A stretch of 42,495 bases of DNA from an uncultured Bacteroidota bacterium (GTDB lineage Bacteria; Bacteroidota; Bacteroidia; Chitinophagales; Chitinophagaceae), in NCBI GenBank assembly GCA_938008665.1, contig CALLKA010000049.1:1-42495 (forward strand), in the 5' to 3' direction. The position numbers were made by a program, and so were the translations under genes. This document shows, piece after piece, positions 40,345 to 42,495 of the stretch (position 1 is the stretch's first letter; each line of letters opens with the position of its first letter). The notes below the pieces were generated by a model that saw only the letters and a list, made by a program, of their open reading frames with translations, ran no database searches and was not told the origin of the DNA.

Positions 40345-42189
40345 TTAGAATAATTTTTCTATCTCAGCAACTAATTCATGTTTCGCAATTGGGCTACCCA
40401 TGATTCTATTAAATCCTTTAGCGTCGATGAAATATTTATCTCTGATAATTTTAATTAACTGACCATTATTAATTTCAGGAATTAATACAGTTTCAAAGTT
40501 TTTCAAAATATCACCTAAGTTTTTAGGGAAAGGACGCATGTATTTAATATGTGCATGACTTACATCTCTTCCTTTCTCATGTAATTCTTGTACAGCACTT
40601 TTAATGGTTCCATAAGTGGATCCCCATCCAAGTACCAATACTTTACCTTTTTCATTACCACTATCAATGGTTTGTAAAGGAATGTAATCAGCAATTTTTT
40701 CTACTTTAGCTTCTCTTGTTTTTACCATGAATTCATGGTTATCTGAATCATAGCTTACATTTCCAGTTTCTGCTTGTTTCTCCAAACCACCAATACGATG
40801 CTCAAAGCCTGGTGTACCAGGTATTGCCCAAGGTCTTGCTAATTTTTCATTTCTTTTATATGGAAGAAATTTTTCTTCACCTTCGTCTAAACTTGTTTTA
40901 AATTGTACTTCTATTTTAGGAAGGTCACTTGCATTAGGGTATTTCCATGGCTCAGCACCATTGGCAATATAACCATCACTTAATAAAATAACTGGCGTCA
41001 TGTGTTGAAGTGCAATACGCACTGCTTCAAATGCCATTTCAAAACAATCACTTGGCGTTGATGCTGCAATTACAGGAATTGGTGCTTCCCCATTTCTTCC
41101 ATAATAAGCCTGCATCAAATCACTTTGTTCAGTTTTGGTTGGTAAACCTGTTGAAGGTCCACCTCTTTGAATATTTACAATGACCAATGGTATCTCCAAC
41201 ATCATCGCTAATCCTAGTGCTTCAGTTTTCAAAGCCATACCTGGTCCTGAAGTGGTTGTTAAACCAATCGAACCACCATAACTAGCGCCAATTGCTGCAG
41301 AAATACCGGCGATTTCATCTTCCGCTTGGAAAGTACGAATACCAAAGTTTTTATACTTACTTAATTCATGTAAAATATCGGTAGCAGGCGTAATTGGGTA
41401 AGATCCTAAAAATAATGGAAGGCCACTTTTTTGAGCGCCTGCAATTAAGCCCATGGATAAAGCTTGGTTACCCATAATACTGCGGTAATGACCAGGCTCC
41501 ATTTTAGATTTTTCTACCTTATATCTTGTAGTAAATAATTCAGCGGTTTCACCATAAAAATAACCCGCTTTTAATACATCTACGTTACTATTAAAAATGG
41601 TTGGTTTTTTACCAAATTTATCTTTTAAAAACTCAATGGTTGTATCCAAGTTTCTATTGTAAATCCAATAGATCAAACCTAGTACAAACATATTCTTTGC
41701 ACGGTCTCTTTCTTTGTTTCCTAATTCAGTATATTCTTTTAAAGCTTCACGTGTTAATTTAGTTACATCCACTTTCACTAACTCATAACCATCTAAGCTA
41801 CCATCTTCCAAAGGATTCACACCATCAGCATAAGCTGCTAATCTTAAATTTTTGGTATCAAAACCTTCTAGGTTTGCAATAATCTTACCACCTTTTTTTA
41901 AGCCCTTTAAATTTACTTTTAAAGCAGCTGCATTCATAGCAACTAATACATCACAAACATCACCAGGTGTATAAACACGATTTGAACTAAAGTGAATTTG
42001 AAAACCACTCACCCCTGGAACGGTTCCTAATGGAGCTCTAATTTCTGCAGGGAAGTCAGGGAAAGTAGCTAAATCAATACCTAATAGTGCGGTATTGTTA
42101 GTGAATTGCTGACCTGTTAATTGCATACCGTCACCACTATCACCCGCAAACTTTATTACCACATCCTGTAAAACCACTTCATTTTGCAT
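40345..42189 (-). CDS. korA: 2-oxoacid:ferredoxin oxidoreductase alpha subunit (gamma-alpha fusion)
   Basis: This 614-residue subunit belongs to the KorA/2-oxoglutarate:ferredoxin oxidoreductase family, which oxidises 2-oxoacids to acyl-CoA with reduction of ferredoxin. Residues about 8-190 are the gamma domain (VVIKFAGDSGDGMQLTGQQF). The rest is the alpha domain with GSYPITPATDILHEL, FQAEDEIAGISAAIGASYGG and TTTSGPGMALKTEALG, and a C-terminal transketolase-like part with VLGWGSTYGTI and HIKYMRPFPKN. The usual beta partner (KorB), which binds thiamine diphosphate and the 4Fe-4S cluster, is not downstream, where nth runs convergently. It could lie elsewhere in the genome. A near-match promoter, TACCTTCG, lies upstream. 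Confidence 0.9.
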   Translation of the reverse strand: MQNEVVLQDVVIKFAGDSGDGMQLTGQQFTNNTALLGIDLATFPDFPAEIRAPLGTVPGVSGFQIHFSSNRVYTPGDVCDVLVAMNAAALKVNLKGLKKGGKIIANLEGFDTKNLRLAAYADGVNPLEDGSLDGYELVKVDVTKLTREALKEYTELGNKERDRAKNMFVLGLIYWIYNRNLDTTIEFLKDKFGKKPTIFNSNVDVLKAGYFYGETAELFTTRYKVEKSKMEPGHYRSIMGNQALSMGLIAGAQKSGLPLFLGSYPITPATDILHELSKYKNFGIRTFQAEDEIAGISAAIGASYGGSIGLTTTSGPGMALKTEALGLAMMLEIPLVIVNIQRGGPSTGLPTKTEQSDLMQAYYGRNGEAPIPVIAASTPSDCFEMAFEAVRIALQHMTPVILLSDGYIANGAEPWKYPNASDLPKIEVQFKTSLDEGEEKFLPYKRNEKLARPWAIPGTPGFEHRIGGLEKQAETGNVSYDSDNHEFMVKTREAKVEKIADYIPLQTIDSGNEKGKVLVLGWGSTYGTIKSAVQELHEKGRDVSHAHIKYMRPFPKNLGDILKNFETVLIPEINNGQLIKIIRDKYFIDAKGFNRIMGSPIAKHELVAEIEKLF

Positions 42190-42271
42190 ATAATCTTAAA
42201 TTTGAGCACGAAGGTACAAATCGTCGGCTTAAAATGGCTATTTTTTGACATTTTATTATACATTTCTGACC

Positions 42272-42279
42272 TAACTTTG
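42272..42279 (+). promoter_or_regulatory. -7 promoter element TAACTTTG at the contig end
   Basis: TAACTTTG is an exact TAnnTTTG match on the plus strand, 21 bases before an ATG at 42301. It supports a real gene starting there, divergent from korA. Confidence 0.45.
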
Positions 42280-42300
42280 CGGCTTCAATCACAGCTCTTT

Positions 42301-42445
42301 ATGCCCTTTGCCCTTGTTTTTTATTACTTCATCGCTTTTTTAGGGAATATTAGTCCTTTTTTAGATGTGAAATTAACCGGAACCCACCCTAAAATAGGAA
42401 TAGATAAGGGGGGTAAAAACGATGTAGCTGACTTGGGAATAAAAA
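42301..42445 (+). CDS. Start of an unidentified gene, cut by the contig end
   Basis: From the ATG at 42301 a frame of 48 codons reads MPFALVFYYFIAFLGNISPF and on to DVADLGIKK before the adapter begins. A hydrophobic segment covers residues 2-19. I do not recognise a family. A TAnnTTTG promoter 21 bases upstream and the divergent arrangement with korA suggest a real gene. The frame appears to continue past 42445 only because the adapter is read as codons. Confidence 0.4.
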
Positions 42446-42495
42446 AGATCGGAAGAGCGTCGTGTAGGGAAAGAGTGTCTTCGCCTGTGTAGATC
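42446..42495 (+). other. Illumina dual-index sequencing adapter, not genomic
   Basis: The last 50 bases begin AGATCGGAAGAGC, the standard TruSeq adapter start, and continue exactly through the 33-base universal adapter to 42478. CTTCGCCT (42479-42486) follows, an 8-base index equal to the reverse complement of AGGCGAAG (TruSeq HT i5 D505 as I recall it), and then GTGTAGATC, the beginning of the P5 flow-cell sequence. Translated, it gives IGRASCRERV, a peptide known as an adapter artefact in protein databases. The genomic sequence ends at about 42445. Confidence 0.98.

Noticed and set aside
1..42445. tRNA, rRNA, CRISPR arrays, insertion sequences or prophage
   Set aside because: I looked through the intergenic regions on both strands and saw no clover-leaf, repeat-spacer array, transposase or phage gene; most gaps are below 150 bases.
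42184..42492. A 102-codon frame running from before korA's start to the window end
   Set aside because: The first part overlaps the korA promoter region and the last part is read from sequencing adapter; only the piece from 42301 to 42445 is plausible.

Overview
The window is AT-rich chromosomal DNA from a member of the phylum Bacteroidota, most likely a Chitinophagales/Chitinophagaceae-like organism. The evidence is a PorZ-like protein of the type IX secretion system, a DUF5606 protein, a GldA-like ATPase, a lipoprotein TlpA-like thioredoxin, a TonB-plug-like peptide fused to PDZ domains, and recurrent TAnnTTTG promoter elements. Nearly all genes are complete and non-redundant. I see no phage, insertion sequence, CRISPR array, tRNA or rRNA, and no gene-free stretch longer than about 235 bases.

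Layout. 1-4750 (minus): a GH3 glycosidase/beta-lactamase fusion followed by a 3'-truncated porZ-like gene. 4751-4983: intergenic, with a terminator and a possible structured RNA. 4984-5397 (minus): DUF5606 protein. 5493-11241 (plus): a four-gene unit of DegT/DnrJ-type aminotransferase, rpoN (sigma-54), PAP2-like membrane protein and RND-type exporter, closed by an 18-bp perfect hairpin. 11317-18282 (minus): TlpA-like lipoprotein, gatB, tandem-PDZ protein and alaS, with terminators after the PDZ gene and alaS. 18408-19660 (plus): M23 peptidase and a small membrane protein. 19687-20169 (minus): NTF2-like secreted protein. 20232-20837 (plus): AlkA-type DNA glycosylase. 20846-23437 (minus): PEP carboxylase. 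23528-30180 (minus): the cell-elongation operon mreB-mreC-mreD-mrdA-rodA, with a metallo-beta-lactamase-fold hydrolase at its tail. 30291-31574 (minus): purD. 31655-33151 (plus): POT peptide transporter. 33221-35158 (minus): acetyl-CoA synthetase, divergent from 35248-37146 (plus), an MFS carboxylate-type transporter and a small membrane protein. 37188-39252 (plus): GldA-like ATPase and enolase. 39339-40309 (plus): FtsB/DivIC-like protein and endonuclease III. 40345-42189 (minus): 2-oxoacid:ferredoxin oxidoreductase alpha subunit.

Functionally the region is housekeeping. It covers wall elongation (Mre/PBP2/RodA), septation (FtsB-like), wall turnover (M23, GH3), translation (GatB, AlaS), central carbon metabolism (PEPC, enolase, ACS, KorA), DNA repair (Nth, AlkA-type) and type IX secretion/gliding-related parts. 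I did not find a convincing undescribed system. The most certain anomaly is technical: the last 50 bases (42446-42495) are an Illumina dual-index adapter, so the right-hand end is a contig end and any reading frame crossing it is artificial. The more interesting biological points are the PDZ protein with a SusC-plug-like segment, the roughly 100-residue periplasmic insert in the MFS transporter, a start codon placed directly on the T-tract of a terminator (39339), and a possible structured RNA at 4861-4983.
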